Assembly (NCBI GenBank): GCA_017646625.1
Contig: JAGCMF010000030.1
Location: forward strand, 1-64,000
From: Alistipes sp.
Lineage (GTDB): Bacteria > Bacteroidota > Bacteroidia > Bacteroidales > Rikenellaceae
Length of the DNA: 64,000 nt
Direction of reading: 5' to 3'
Of this stretch, positions 8,273-16,699 are shown piece after piece. Every line of letters begins with the position of its first letter. The stretch's first letter is position 1. A program made the position numbers and the translations under genes. The notes under the pieces were generated by a model. It saw nothing but the letters and a program-made list of their open reading frames with translations. It was not told the origin of the DNA and searched no databases.

Positions 8273-8280
8273 CAAAGGTA
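8273..8280 (-). promoter_or_regulatory. -7 box of the clostripain operon
   Basis: TACCTTTG on the minus strand, about 55 nt upstream of the start codon. No clear -33 TTTG at the usual distance. Confidence 0.5.
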
Positions 8281-8339
8281 ACAAAAAGTTTATAATTGTA
8301 TCACGCCTATTCCGAAATATGGTTATTCAACCTGGCTAT

Positions 8340-8379
8340 TTTAAAATGTTACGGGTTGCCCCCGATGAGGACAACCCGT
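8340..8379 (-). terminator. Terminator of the AraC-type gene
   Basis: Minus-strand stem ACGGGTTG/CAACCCGT followed by AACATTTTAAAA. Confidence 0.65.
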
Positions 8380-8401
8380 TGCTATGGTATGTTTATCTCT
8401 A

Positions 8402-9262
8402 CTACTGCTGCTGGCTCTCACGCTTTGCTCGCGCCTCCTTACGAATCTTCAGAGGCGTCTTCATGAGGTACTTACGGCAGAATAGTGCGAAGTGACCGTG
8501 GTTTGTGAAGCTGTACATCTTGATGATGCTCTTCAGTGGCACGTTTGTCTCTGTGAGCAGGCGTTCAATCTCTATTATTCGCTGCTTCTGCATCCAGCTA
8601 TATGGAGTGTCGTGGAACTCCTGCTTGAACATGTTGTTGAAGTGCTGTATGCTGAATCCGCATATGTCGGCGAGCTCCTCTACGGTCTTCACACGTGGCG
8701 CATTGTTTCTCACCAACGACACGAACGACTGGTTGCGGTCGAAGAGGTTGTAGAATGTGCGTAGCTGCACCTGCTGGCTGTAGAAGAACTTGAAGATTAC
8801 GAACATCTCCTGTATCTTTGCTCTGTGCAGGTGGTTACACCTCATTGAGTTTTCGAGATATAGCTTCACGGAGTCGAGCAACAGGTTTATAGGCTCGTTA
8901 GTAGCCACCTGTGTAAACTTGTAGTTTATCTTCTTAATCTTACCCGCGATGCTGTTGAAGGGGATCATGTCGCAGGTTGCGCCTGCGGCGATGAAGTGTG
9001 CCTTGACAATCTCCACCTCTGTGAGAGCAACTAACTCGTAGTGGTATGCGCGGAAGCAGAATACGAAATGACCCTCACGCACTGTGTAGTCATGTCTCTC
9101 TTCGGACGAGATCTCGAAGTCGCCCTTTGTGAGGAATAGTAGGCAGTTGTAGTCACCACGTTCGACGACCAACTTCTCACCGACGTTGAGCTTTATAAGC
9201 GAGAAACCTGCTTCGGGCTCTATGGTGTAGGAGTGACATGTAGCCGGACACTGATTTGACAT
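8402..9262 (-). CDS. AraC-family transcriptional regulator
   Basis: 286 aa. The N-terminal ~150 residues look like a cupin-type sensor (VEIVKAHFIAAG). The C-terminal ~100 residues hold two helix-turn-helix motifs typical of AraC: LADICGFSIQHFNNMFKQEF and SIIKMYSFTNHGHFALFCRKY. DNA binding is secure by family; target and inducer are not evident. It is monocistronic, with its own promoter (9317-9324) and terminator. Confidence 0.9.
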   Translation of the reverse strand: MSNQCPATCHSYTIEPEAGFSLIKLNVGEKLVVERGDYNCLLFLTKGDFEISSEERHDYTVREGHFVFCFRAYHYELVALTEVEIVKAHFIAAGATCDMIPFNSIAGKIKKINYKFTQVATNEPINLLLDSVKLYLENSMRCNHLHRAKIQEMFVIFKFFYSQQVQLRTFYNLFDRNQSFVSLVRNNAPRVKTVEELADICGFSIQHFNNMFKQEFHDTPYSWMQKQRIIEIERLLTETNVPLKSIIKMYSFTNHGHFALFCRKYLMKTPLKIRKEARAKRESQQQ

Positions 9263-9316
9263 AGTATTTGGGTTTTTAAGTTATTTATATTAATTATATC
9301 TACTTTTTCTCATGTA

Positions 9317-9324
9317 CAAATATA
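9317..9324 (-). promoter_or_regulatory. -7 box of the AraC-type gene
   Basis: TATATTTG on the minus strand, ~55 nt upstream of the start. The surrounding 200 bp to the next gene is AT-rich and holds nothing else recognisable. Confidence 0.65.
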
Positions 9325-9468
9325 GTCACATTTATTGAATATACAAGCATTATGAGACAAAAATATTATGAAAATGTGCAAGATTTTCAAATATCGGGTC
9401 TTTTTTATTCAAAAAAAGGATGTAAAACACCTATTTAAGACTACTTGTGTCGTGTGTGATTGGTGCCT

Positions 9469-10539
9469 CTACGGCTCGAAGTTGCAACGTAGGATGGTAG
9501 GTGTGGGGCGTTCAGCCTTGATGCGTGCAATCATTATGTCGAGGTACTCCTGGATGTCGGCACGCAGACGTTTGTAGAGTGGTGAGGATGTGTAGTTCTC
9601 GTTGTCCAGAAGCACATCGCGTATTGAACGTAGGGTGTTGGTGTAGTTCTTAAGCTCATTCTGCAGAGCCACGCCCTCCACCTTCGAGTTGTGTATCTTT
9701 GCCACGGCGAGTTGTCGTAGCTTGTCGCACACGGCCTGTAGTAGTGGCATCGTCACATTGTCCATCAGCGTATGTCCGTGCATGAAGAGGTAGCAGTTAT
9801 CCTCCTCCACGCCGCGTGTTCGCAGTCTATGGGCGAGTGCCGCAACAGCCTCACACATATTGGGGTTAGCACTCTCGAGAGCCTCTTTTCGTCGTTGCAC
9901 GTTGTTCTCGAGCCATGCCAGCGTATTCTCGCCGTTGTGTCTTATGTCGACGTAGTTTAGGCGCACCGAGGCGCGGAACTCTGCCAGGGTGAATACATGC
10001 TCTGTGGATTGCTGTGCCGAGTGCACATACCATAGGAATAGCGGGTATATAGCCTTTGAGTATGCCGCCATGAAGCGCACGAAGTCGAAGATGCGCATAT
10101 CGTTCTTCGTGGCCTTCACACATACGTTGCGTAGCGATGGGGCGTAGCACAGGTAGTTCTCCGTGGCGTAGGTGTATGTGTGAAACATATTCTCGGCCTC
10201 GAGTATTCTTTGTGACTGCTCCGTGGCACCATCAAAGAGGTAGTCGAAGTCGGAGTCTACGCATAGCACCACACTCTCCATGTTTGTCTCTCCGAGCATC
10301 GACATCAGCACCTTTTTACCCTTTGGCAGGTCATCTCTGTTGGGCACCGATATCTCGAAGCGTAGGTATGGGTTTTGGAAGTGGTCAAATATAGCGCGCC
10401 AGAATGCCACATCCTCGTAGCCCTCGACATATACGCGCACAAGGTGTCTATCATCCTCTGGTGGTAGGATGTCGGGGAGCTTCGCGGGGTTGTATGCCGC
10501 AAGGTTATGGCCGCGGCGATGACGTTTCTTCGGTTTCAT
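9469..10539 (-). CDS. DUF4435-like protein with TOPRIM-type motif
   Basis: 356 aa from MKPKKRHRRG, chosen because the reading frame further upstream runs into the promoter region of the divergent gene. An early acidic motif (VRVYVEGYEDVAFW) and a DxD motif (VVLCVDSDFDYLF) fit the TOPRIM-like fold described for DUF4435 and OLD-type nucleases. The remaining ~200 residues are helical and unassigned. The biochemical function is unknown. It is divergent from the SUI1 gene with a short shared promoter region. The family is sometimes seen near defence genes, but the neighbours here are housekeeping genes. Confidence 0.7.
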   Translation of the reverse strand: MKPKKRHRRGHNLAAYNPAKLPDILPPEDDRHLVRVYVEGYEDVAFWRAIFDHFQNPYLRFEISVPNRDDLPKGKKVLMSMLGETNMESVVLCVDSDFDYLFDGATEQSQRILEAENMFHTYTYATENYLCYAPSLRNVCVKATKNDMRIFDFVRFMAAYSKAIYPLFLWYVHSAQQSTEHVFTLAEFRASVRLNYVDIRHNGENTLAWLENNVQRRKEALESANPNMCEAVAALAHRLRTRGVEEDNCYLFMHGHTLMDNVTMPLLQAVCDKLRQLAVAKIHNSKVEGVALQNELKNYTNTLRSIRDVLLDNENYTSSPLYKRLRADIQEYLDIMIARIKAERPTPTILRCNFEP

Positions 10540-10563
10540 TGGTGTAAAGTTATAAAAAAAGAT

Positions 10564-10571
10564 TAACTTTG
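10564..10571 (+). promoter_or_regulatory. -7 box of the SUI1-rlmH operon
   Basis: TAACTTTG about 34 nt before the start codon. A weak minus-strand box (TAACTTTA, 10551-10544) for the divergent DUF4435-like gene lies beside it. Confidence 0.6.
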
Positions 10572-10605
10572 TGGCAATTAGTGACCAATTATTTGTGTAA
10601 ATATT

Positions 10606-10947
10606 ATGGCAAACGACTGGAAGGATCGTCTCGGCGTGGTGTTCTCCACCAATCCGGACTTCAATTATGATACTGCGCAGGAGGAGGATACGGCGACACT
10701 GCCTCCCGCGCAACAGAATCTTAAGGTGTGGCTCGACAGACTCAAGGGTGGCCGTGTTGCTACTGTTGTGCGTGGCTTCGTTGGCTCGGGCGATGACCTT
10801 GCAGCGCTGGGCAAGGAGCTTAAGAAGAGCTGTGGTGTTGGTGGTACAGCCAAGGATGGCGAGATAATCATCCAGGGTGACCACCGCGACCGTGTCATCG
10901 AGCTACTCATCAAGGTGGGATATAAGGCCAAGAGGGCGGGAGGATAG
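10606..10947 (+). CDS. SUI1/eIF1-family translation factor (YciH-like)
   Basis: 113 aa. The C-terminal ~75 residues match the SUI1 fold: VATVVRGFVGSGDDLAALGK, then KSCGVGGTAKDGEIIIQGDH and a final VIELLIKVGYKAKRAGG. Bacterial YciH proteins are thought to act on initiation fidelity at the 30S subunit. Its stop is 3 bp before the rlmH start, so the two are probably cotranscribed; both products act on the ribosome. Confidence 0.92.
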   Translation: MANDWKDRLGVVFSTNPDFNYDTAQEEDTATLPPAQQNLKVWLDRLKGGRVATVVRGFVGSGDDLAALGKELKKSCGVGGTAKDGEIIIQGDHRDRVIELLIKVGYKAKRAGG

Positions 10948-10950
10948 AGT

Positions 10951-11424
10951 ATGAATTGTGAGCTTATCGTCGTCGGCAAGACCGACATGAAGGAGGTAGA
11001 GGCCCTCGTTGCTATGTATGCCAAGCGCCTAAACCACTATGTGCGCTTTGCCATCACCACCATCGCCGATATCCGCAATACGAAGAAGCTGTCGGAGGCG
11101 GAGCAGAAGAGACTCGAGGGTGAGGCCATTTTACGTCTTCTTAACGAGTCGGACCATGTGACGCTTCTCGACGAGCATGGTGCCGAGCTTCGTTCCATAG
11201 AGTTTGCCGAGCTTGTGCAGCGTCGCATGTCGTCGGGCGTCAAGCGCCTCGTCTTTGTCATCGGTGGCCCCTATGGCTTCTCGGAGGCTCTCTACCAGAG
11301 GGCAAATAGCAAGCTCTCACTCTCCAAGATGACCTTCTCGCACCAGATAGTGCGTGCCATTTTTGCCGAACAACTTTATAGGGCTTTTACCATCCTCAAA
11401 AATGAGCCGTATCATCACGAATAA
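10951..11424 (+). CDS. rlmH: 23S rRNA (pseudouridine1915-N3)-methyltransferase RlmH
   Basis: 157 aa, the usual length for this SPOUT methyltransferase. The knot region LVFVIGGPYGFSEALY and the C-terminal SKMTFSHQIVRAIFAEQLYR are diagnostic. It methylates pseudouridine in helix 69 of 23S rRNA using SAM. It follows the SUI1 gene by 3 bp. Its stop codon is followed directly by foldback repeat A. Confidence 0.96.
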   Translation: MNCELIVVGKTDMKEVEALVAMYAKRLNHYVRFAITTIADIRNTKKLSEAEQKRLEGEAILRLLNESDHVTLLDEHGAELRSIEFAELVQRRMSSGVKRLVFVIGGPYGFSEALYQRANSKLSLSKMTFSHQIVRAIFAEQLYRAFTILKNEPYHHE

Positions 11425-11540
11425 GAGTGAATAAAAAGTGTATTTTGTCGTTACGCTTGCCCTCAAAATCCTCATTTACGTCTAGTAAACTGCGGTTTTT
11501 CGGGCTTCGCAAGCCTAAAACTACATCTTTTTATTCACTC
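11425..11540. repeat. Family 1 foldback repeat, copy A (116 bp)
   Basis: Ends are GAGTGAATAAAAAG and CTTTTTATTCACTC (perfect 14-bp inverted repeat). Inner arms GCTTGC/GCAAGC and TTTAC/GTAAA extend the fold. It starts one base after the rlmH stop. Other copies: 21922-22037, 47800-47915, 59466-59778. Too small to encode a transposase. Confidence 0.9.
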
Positions 11541-11551
11541 TTTTAGGTTAT

Positions 11552-11583
11552 GGGGCTGGCTATGTTACTCTTTAGCCAGCCCT
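11552..11583. terminator. Hairpin paired with foldback repeat A
   Basis: Stem GGGCTGGCT/AGCCAGCCC around ATGTTACTCTTT, between convergent rlmH and CotH genes. The same class of hairpin accompanies copies B, C and D of family 1. Confidence 0.65.
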
Positions 11584-11597
11584 ATCTATGCCCCCTG

Positions 11598-13100
11598 CTA
11601 CCTGCTTGGTATCGACTCGGCCTTCACCTTGAAGAAGTTCATCGAGGATGAGGCGTCGAGGATTCTGTAGTCGTAGATGTTACCCCAGCCTGCGGGTCTA
11701 TCCTTAATCTCGCAATCCTCCTCGGTGTCGTTAACCACATAGTCGCGTATCATCTCATGCCAGCCATTTATGCGTGCTATGGATGCCTGGTAGTAGAAGA
11801 GGTTGTTCTTTGGGTCGCACAACTCGTTCAGCGCCTCCACATATATTGCTCTATAGTCGCTGTATTGCAGTATCTTACCTATGAGTGGTGCCTTGCGTGT
11901 GTCGCCCCAGTTTAGTGGGTCGTGACGTCCCGAGTCACTCTGCACGCCGCAGTGGCTCGATGTTCCCAGCGTGTTGTCATAGTCGAAGGGTATGAAGAAG
12001 AATTGGTAGTTCTCCTTGTCCGACGAGTTGAAGTATATGTAGTAGTTGTTGGTGTTATTCCAGTAGTCATCCCACATTCCTACCACAACATTCACGGCGT
12101 ATGTGCGAAGCAGCAGACGCACATCACATACCGATGCTATCCAGTCGTGGAACTCCTGCCCCGTTAGCTTCGTTACCTTGCGTGTGAACTCCACGAGCTG
12201 CTCGCGTGCGGCGTTGAAGTTCTCGATGTTGCTCTTCAGCTCATATGTGTAGTTCGAGCCCGAGTCATCATCGTAGTGTATCGATGCGCCATGTATATCG
12301 TCGTAGTTAAGTGAGGCACCCCATCTACACTTCCATAGGTTGTGCTTGTGGTCGCCAAAAAGCTCCTTGCGCTTCTTCACATACTTGTCGTCTATGGCCT
12401 CAATCATCTCATATACACCGTAGTATGCAGGCTTGTCGTCACCCTCCACGTGTATCCATAGGCGGCAGTATGAGCTGTATGCCGCAGTCCATATTCCGAA
12501 GCGGCGGAATAGGTCGTAGCAGTATATCTCGCGGCAGTATGCGCGGTCATCCTTGAACCACTTGAGGTGTATCTTACGCACGTTGAGCAACTCGTGCTCA
12601 TCATCCTTCTGGTACTTGCGAAGGTTTATCATGAAGTGGCAGTGTCGCCAGTCTGTGTCGTTTGTCCTGTGCATCTCGCCACCGTTACCCTCGGGACGTC
12701 GTCGCGAGGTGTTACCGCGTAGGCGTAGTCCAGCATCTACGAAGTTGTGTACCTCACCCTTCGATGAGAACTCCACGTCGCAGTGTACGTAGGCACTGGT
12801 GTTGCTGTCGCGGTCGTACTCCTTCAGCAGGTTGTTCCACTCCTCTAACGACACCTCTATGTGTATCTCGGGCACCACGTTCATGTCGAACACCCAGTCG
12901 AGCTCTCCCGCTGCCCACCCTGTGTTGGGGTAGTCGGGATTCGTGGGGTCGGGCTCTGGCTCTGGCTTGGGTTCCTCCTCCTCGGGATTCTCGGTATCTG
13001 GGCCGTTGGGGTATGGTGGTAGCTTTATTCCCTCATCCTCGCAGCCGTATAGCAGCGTTCCGAGAAGTAGTATTGTGAGAAATTTGAGTGTAAGTTTCAT
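11598..13100 (-). CDS. CotH-kinase-family lipoprotein
   Basis: 500 aa with an SPII signal (LLLGTLLYGC) and a Pro/Glu-rich linker (residues ~25-60). The CotH domain begins with VPEIHIEVSLEEWNNLLKEY, then GLRLRGNTSRRRPE, and includes the region IPFDYDNTLGTSSH. CotH relatives are atypical secreted kinases or structural surface proteins. The substrate of Bacteroidales members is unknown. Monocistronic, with its own -7 box at 13136-13143. Confidence 0.88.
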   Translation of the reverse strand: MKLTLKFLTILLLGTLLYGCEDEGIKLPPYPNGPDTENPEEEEPKPEPEPDPTNPDYPNTGWAAGELDWVFDMNVVPEIHIEVSLEEWNNLLKEYDRDSNTSAYVHCDVEFSSKGEVHNFVDAGLRLRGNTSRRRPEGNGGEMHRTNDTDWRHCHFMINLRKYQKDDEHELLNVRKIHLKWFKDDRAYCREIYCYDLFRRFGIWTAAYSSYCRLWIHVEGDDKPAYYGVYEMIEAIDDKYVKKRKELFGDHKHNLWKCRWGASLNYDDIHGASIHYDDDSGSNYTYELKSNIENFNAAREQLVEFTRKVTKLTGQEFHDWIASVCDVRLLLRTYAVNVVVGMWDDYWNNTNNYYIYFNSSDKENYQFFFIPFDYDNTLGTSSHCGVQSDSGRHDPLNWGDTRKAPLIGKILQYSDYRAIYVEALNELCDPKNNLFYYQASIARINGWHEMIRDYVVNDTEEDCEIKDRPAGWGNIYDYRILDASSSMNFFKVKAESIPSR

Positions 13101-13135
13101 CTATACTCTTGTTATATATAGGTATGTTTGTGCGC

Positions 13136-13143
13136 CAAAGGTA
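13136..13143 (-). promoter_or_regulatory. -7 box of the CotH-family gene
   Basis: TACCTTTG on the minus strand, ~36 nt before the start codon. Confidence 0.6.
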
Positions 13144-13178
13144 GTAAATATATTTTAATGTGCCACCTCTATTGCCCA

Positions 13179-14135
13179 TTATGTCGTTGCTGTGTAGCTG
13201 TTATTACGACTCTTCTCGGGATTGAGTCGTGCCACAAAGTTGTCGTAGTAGCTCTTCGATACGGGTATTCGGCGTATGCTGTCGTCGTCGAGGGTCACGA
13301 AGTGAAGACGTCGTTCCTCCTCTACAACCTTGATTTTGTGCATGTTGACTATGTATGAACGATGACATCGCACCATGCATGTACCCTCGAGTGTCTGCTC
13401 TATGGTACGTGTCTTGCAACGTAGCATGTACGATGTAATTTTGTCATTATGCTTGTAGTATACCTTTATGTAGTTATCCTCGGACTCGAGGTAGTATAGC
13501 GAGTCGATGTTTATCGTCAGTCGCAGTGTGCCACTATTGTCGTATAGATTTATCATCTTGGGGCTTGTTGCTGTCTGCTGTTGAGGTTTCGCTATTGCCG
13601 CAGCACGCAACTCATGCTCCTTGCTGTTCTCGAGCAGTCGGTACTCCTCACCGAGTCGCTGTAGCTGATACTGTGCTGCAATAAGCTCCTCGCACTTTGC
13701 GCGGTATGCGGCATAGAGTGATATGATGCCATTGGGTATTGCAAGTATTAGTGTGACACATATCAGCGCACGCACCGCAATTGTAGGCATGGTGATGCCA
13801 GGTGTTGGGAATAGGTTTACGGTGAATAGGGTGTATACCAACGATATTGCGAGGTTTTCGCCCATTATCCACCATATGTATGTCATCGTTGTTATCTCGA
13901 GTCTATCTTGCAGTCTGTTCATCACGTAGCGACTCGTTATGAGTATTACTATTGCTGCTACGTAGAATAGCAGTGTGAAGCTAAACTGCAACACGTCGTG
14001 CGTGCTAAACCATATAGCCAGAGAGAATGGTTGGTATAGTGTAAGGAAGAGTGCGGAGAATAACACGATGAATGATATGACCACAGATATGTATCTTCGT
14101 GACACCAGAAATTTAGGAATTTCATTTGTTGCCAT
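13179..14135 (-). CDS. Membrane-anchored LytTR transcriptional regulator
   Basis: 318 aa from MATNEIPKF (the longer frame upstream overlaps the promoter). Four hydrophobic segments fill residues ~14-155, followed by a coiled-coil-like stretch (YQLQRLGEEYRLLENSKEHE). A C-terminal LytTR DNA-binding domain follows (~225-310; YYLESEDNYIKVYY, CMVRCHRSYIVNMHKI, IPVSKSYYD). It lacks a receiver domain, so the signal probably enters through the membrane part. LytTR proteins bind pairs of short direct repeats. Three such repeats lie just upstream of its own -33 box (14197-14245), so autoregulation and control of divergent fabHFG are plausible. Confidence 0.87.
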   Translation of the reverse strand: MATNEIPKFLVSRRYISVVISFIVLFSALFLTLYQPFSLAIWFSTHDVLQFSFTLLFYVAAIVILITSRYVMNRLQDRLEITTMTYIWWIMGENLAISLVYTLFTVNLFPTPGITMPTIAVRALICVTLILAIPNGIISLYAAYRAKCEELIAAQYQLQRLGEEYRLLENSKEHELRAAAIAKPQQQTATSPKMINLYDNSGTLRLTINIDSLYYLESEDNYIKVYYKHNDKITSYMLRCKTRTIEQTLEGTCMVRCHRSYIVNMHKIKVVEEERRLHFVTLDDDSIRRIPVSKSYYDNFVARLNPEKSRNNSYTATT

Positions 14136-14162
14136 AGGCTTATATGTTGTTACATTTGACGA

Positions 14163-14193
14163 CAAAGGTAGGAAAAAAACGTAAGTAAGCAAA
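14163..14193 (-). promoter_or_regulatory. Promoter of the LytTR regulator
   Basis: Minus strand: TTTG (14193-14190), a 19-bp spacer, TACCTTTG (14170-14163). An excellent match to the Bacteroidetes consensus. Confidence 0.8.
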
Positions 14194-14196
14194 AAT

Positions 14197-14245
14197 TTTA
14201 CCACACATATAGTAATTTCACCACATAATATTGATTTTAACCACA
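14197..14245. promoter_or_regulatory. Triple ACCACA direct repeat, candidate LytTR operator
   Basis: ACCACA occurs at 14200-14205, 14220-14225 and 14240-14245, exactly 20 bp apart, each preceded by a T/A-rich tract (TTTT, TTTC, TTTTA). It sits immediately upstream of the -33 box of the LytTR gene and ~30 bp from the -7 box of fabH. The spacing fits same-face binding by a protein that recognises direct repeats. Confidence 0.65.
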
Positions 14246-14274
14246 AATCGTATGCGCGTATGTGATGCTGTACA

Positions 14275-14282
14275 TATCTTTG
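14275..14282 (+). promoter_or_regulatory. -7 box of fabHFG
   Basis: TATCTTTG, about 128 nt upstream of the fabH start. No good -33 TTTG is present, which suggests activator dependence. Confidence 0.6.
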
Positions 14283-14410
14283 CGCCGTTGCGAAAAAGAT
14301 GTGTGTGCAACGAGGCGTTGCTCATACGCGCAGGTCTATTGACTTTTGGTGCGTAGATGACGTTACAGAAGATGGAATAAATAATGTTAAACTAACACAA
14401 TATTTCTGGA

Positions 14411-15364
14411 ATGAAAATTATTGGAACAGGCTCGGCGCATCCCTCGTGTGCTGTGACAAATGAGATGCTTGAGAAGTTTCTCGAGACTACCGATGAGTGG
14501 ATCACCGAACGTACCGGCATCAAGGAACGCTGTGTGATATCATCCGAGAAGCTTGAGGATCTCGCTGTCATCGCCGCAAACAAGGCTCTCGAGGATGCCA
14601 ACCTTACTGCCGCCGACATAGATTTCATCATATGCTCGAACGTAGTTAACGAATACGTAACCCCTGCATTGAGCTGCATCATCCAGGGCAAGCTCGGTGC
14701 TACATGCCCTACGGTAGATATCAATGCCGCGTGTGCTGGCTTCCTCTTCGCCATGGATATGGCCGAGGATAAGCTTCAGTGCAAGAAGGCCAAGAACATC
14801 CTTATCGTGTGTGCCGAGGAGCCATCACGCATGGTTAGCTGGCAGAATCGTAGCACCTGTGTGCTCTTTGGTGATGGTGCTGGCGCTGCTGTTGTCACCG
14901 AGGGTGACGAGCTCAAGGCGATACGTCTCACCACATCGTCACTCGCCGATGTGCTTTACTACCAGCGTAAGTTGGAGCCTACGCCCTACATCTCGAAGGA
15001 TGAGAACTATGAGCCTCTTGTGATGAAGGGTCGTGAGGTGTTCAAGCATGCTGTGACAAGCTCATGCCGCGATATCCGCAAGCTCCTCAACCAGACAGGC
15101 CTCGAACCCCAGGACATCAAGTACTACGTTCTTCACCAGGCAAACCGCCGTATCATCGACTCGATACGTAACTTCCTTGGTGTCGATGAGGAACGTGTGC
15201 CCCACAACGTAGAGCGCTACGGCAACATATCATCTGCTGCGCTTCCTGCCTTGCTCGATGAGCTCAACCGCGAGGGTAAGTTGCAGAAGGGTGACAAGCT
15301 AGTCTTTAGTGCCTTTGGTGCTGGTTTCACCACAGGTGCTTGTATTATAGAGTGGAATAAATAG
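14411..15364 (+). CDS. fabH: 3-oxoacyl-ACP synthase III (KAS III)
   Basis: 317 aa, full length. It condenses acetyl-CoA with malonyl-ACP to start fatty acid synthesis. The Cys-His-Asn triad is visible: Cys in DINAACAGF (~109), His in VLHQANRRI (~242), Asn in ERYGNISSAA (~272). The C-terminal glycine loop FGAGFTTGA is intact. It is first of three fab genes; the usual acpP, plsX and fabD neighbours are absent. Confidence 0.96.
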   Translation: MKIIGTGSAHPSCAVTNEMLEKFLETTDEWITERTGIKERCVISSEKLEDLAVIAANKALEDANLTAADIDFIICSNVVNEYVTPALSCIIQGKLGATCPTVDINAACAGFLFAMDMAEDKLQCKKAKNILIVCAEEPSRMVSWQNRSTCVLFGDGAGAAVVTEGDELKAIRLTTSSLADVLYYQRKLEPTPYISKDENYEPLVMKGREVFKHAVTSSCRDIRKLLNQTGLEPQDIKYYVLHQANRRIIDSIRNFLGVDEERVPHNVERYGNISSAALPALLDELNREGKLQKGDKLVFSAFGAGFTTGACIIEWNK

Positions 15365-15415
15365 TTTTGTGAAATAACTTAATGGGGCGCAAGTCCCGCA
15401 CAACGTAAAAAGAAA

Positions 15416-16669
15416 ATGGAACAGAGAGTTGTCATCACCGGTGTCGGTGCAATCACTCCCGTGGGTAACCACGTTGAAGATACATGGAAGAACCTCGTTG
15501 AGGGTAACTGTGGTATCGATTTTATTAAGGGTTTTGACGAGTATAACCTTCCAGTTAAGGTCGCAGGACAGATTAAGAACTTCGATCAGTCGGAGTATGA
15601 GTTGAATACTGGCTTGGCACGTCGCAGCGACAGATTCTGCGTATATGCCATGGCCGCAGCATCTGATGCCATGAAGGATGCAGGTCTTGTTAGTGGCGAG
15701 AATGTCGAGGCAGAACGCCTTGGCGTATATATCGGCTCTGGTATCGGCGGTATGGATACCTTCGTTAACCAGACCAAGGTAATGCTCGAGGAGGGCGTAG
15801 GCCGCATCTCACCATTCTTCGTGCCTATGATGATCTCTAACATCGCCTCGGGTAATGTTGCCATCTCGCACAACGCGCAGGGCGTATGTCTTCCTGTTGT
15901 CACAGCATGTGCTACAGGTACCCATGCTGCGGGTGAGGCATACCGTGCCATCAAGCATGGCTACGCTGATGCCATCATCACAGGTGGTGCCGAGGCCTCT
16001 GTACACCCCTTGGCTATCGGTGGCTTTGCCAACAGCAAGGCGCTATCACGTTCGGAGGATCCTCTTCAGGCATCCCTCCCCTTCTCTGCTGACCGCCACG
16101 GCTTCGTCATCGCCGAGGGTGCAGGTATGATGGTCTTCGAGTCGTTGGAGAATGCCTTGAAGCGTGGTGCGAAGATCTATGCCGAGGTTGTAGGCTATGG
16201 CAATAGCTGCGATGCTCACCACTTCACTGCTCCACGTCCTGACGGCATCCCCGCATCACGTGCCATCAAGCAGGCGCTCGACGAGGCGGCCTTCGACAGC
16301 GAGAAGGATACTCTCTACATCAATGCTCACGGTACGGGTACACCTCTTAACGATGCTGCCGAGACCAAGGCTATCAAGCTCGCTATGGGCGAGGAGGCAG
16401 CCAAGAGGGCGCACATCACCTCTACCAAGTCTATCACAGGCCATATGCTCGGTGCTACAGGTGCTGTTGAGCTCATCGCCTCGGCGTTGTCACTCCACCA
16501 TGGTGTTGTGACACCAACCATAGGTCTCACAAACCCTGACCCAGAGTGCGACCTCAACTACACGCCAAACAAGGCCGTTGAGGCACCTCTCACCGTTGCC
16601 ATCTCTAACTCACTCGGCTTCGGTGGTCACAACGCATGTGTTGCACTCCGCAAGTGGGATGGTAAATAA
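15416..16669 (+). CDS. fabF: 3-oxoacyl-ACP synthase II (KAS II)
   Basis: 417 aa. Elongating condensing enzyme of fatty acid synthesis. Nucleophile Cys ~165 lies in TACATGTHAAGEA, with the two active-site histidines in INAHGTGTPLND and ITGHMLGATGA. It ends with the glycine-rich NSLGFGGHNA typical of FabF. It lies 51 bp after fabH and 30 bp before fabG, consistent with one transcript. Confidence 0.97.
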   Translation: MEQRVVITGVGAITPVGNHVEDTWKNLVEGNCGIDFIKGFDEYNLPVKVAGQIKNFDQSEYELNTGLARRSDRFCVYAMAAASDAMKDAGLVSGENVEAERLGVYIGSGIGGMDTFVNQTKVMLEEGVGRISPFFVPMMISNIASGNVAISHNAQGVCLPVVTACATGTHAAGEAYRAIKHGYADAIITGGAEASVHPLAIGGFANSKALSRSEDPLQASLPFSADRHGFVIAEGAGMMVFESLENALKRGAKIYAEVVGYGNSCDAHHFTAPRPDGIPASRAIKQALDEAAFDSEKDTLYINAHGTGTPLNDAAETKAIKLAMGEEAAKRAHITSTKSITGHMLGATGAVELIASALSLHHGVVTPTIGLTNPDPECDLNYTPNKAVEAPLTVAISNSLGFGGHNACVALRKWDGK

Positions 16670-16699
16670 TAGATGTCAAACCAAAGAATATAGATAACT

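Noticed and set aside
10305..10502. Extension of the DUF4435-like protein upstream to 10884
   Set aside because: The extra residues would run across the divergent promoter and the SUI1 coding region; the MKPKKRHRRG start has better context.
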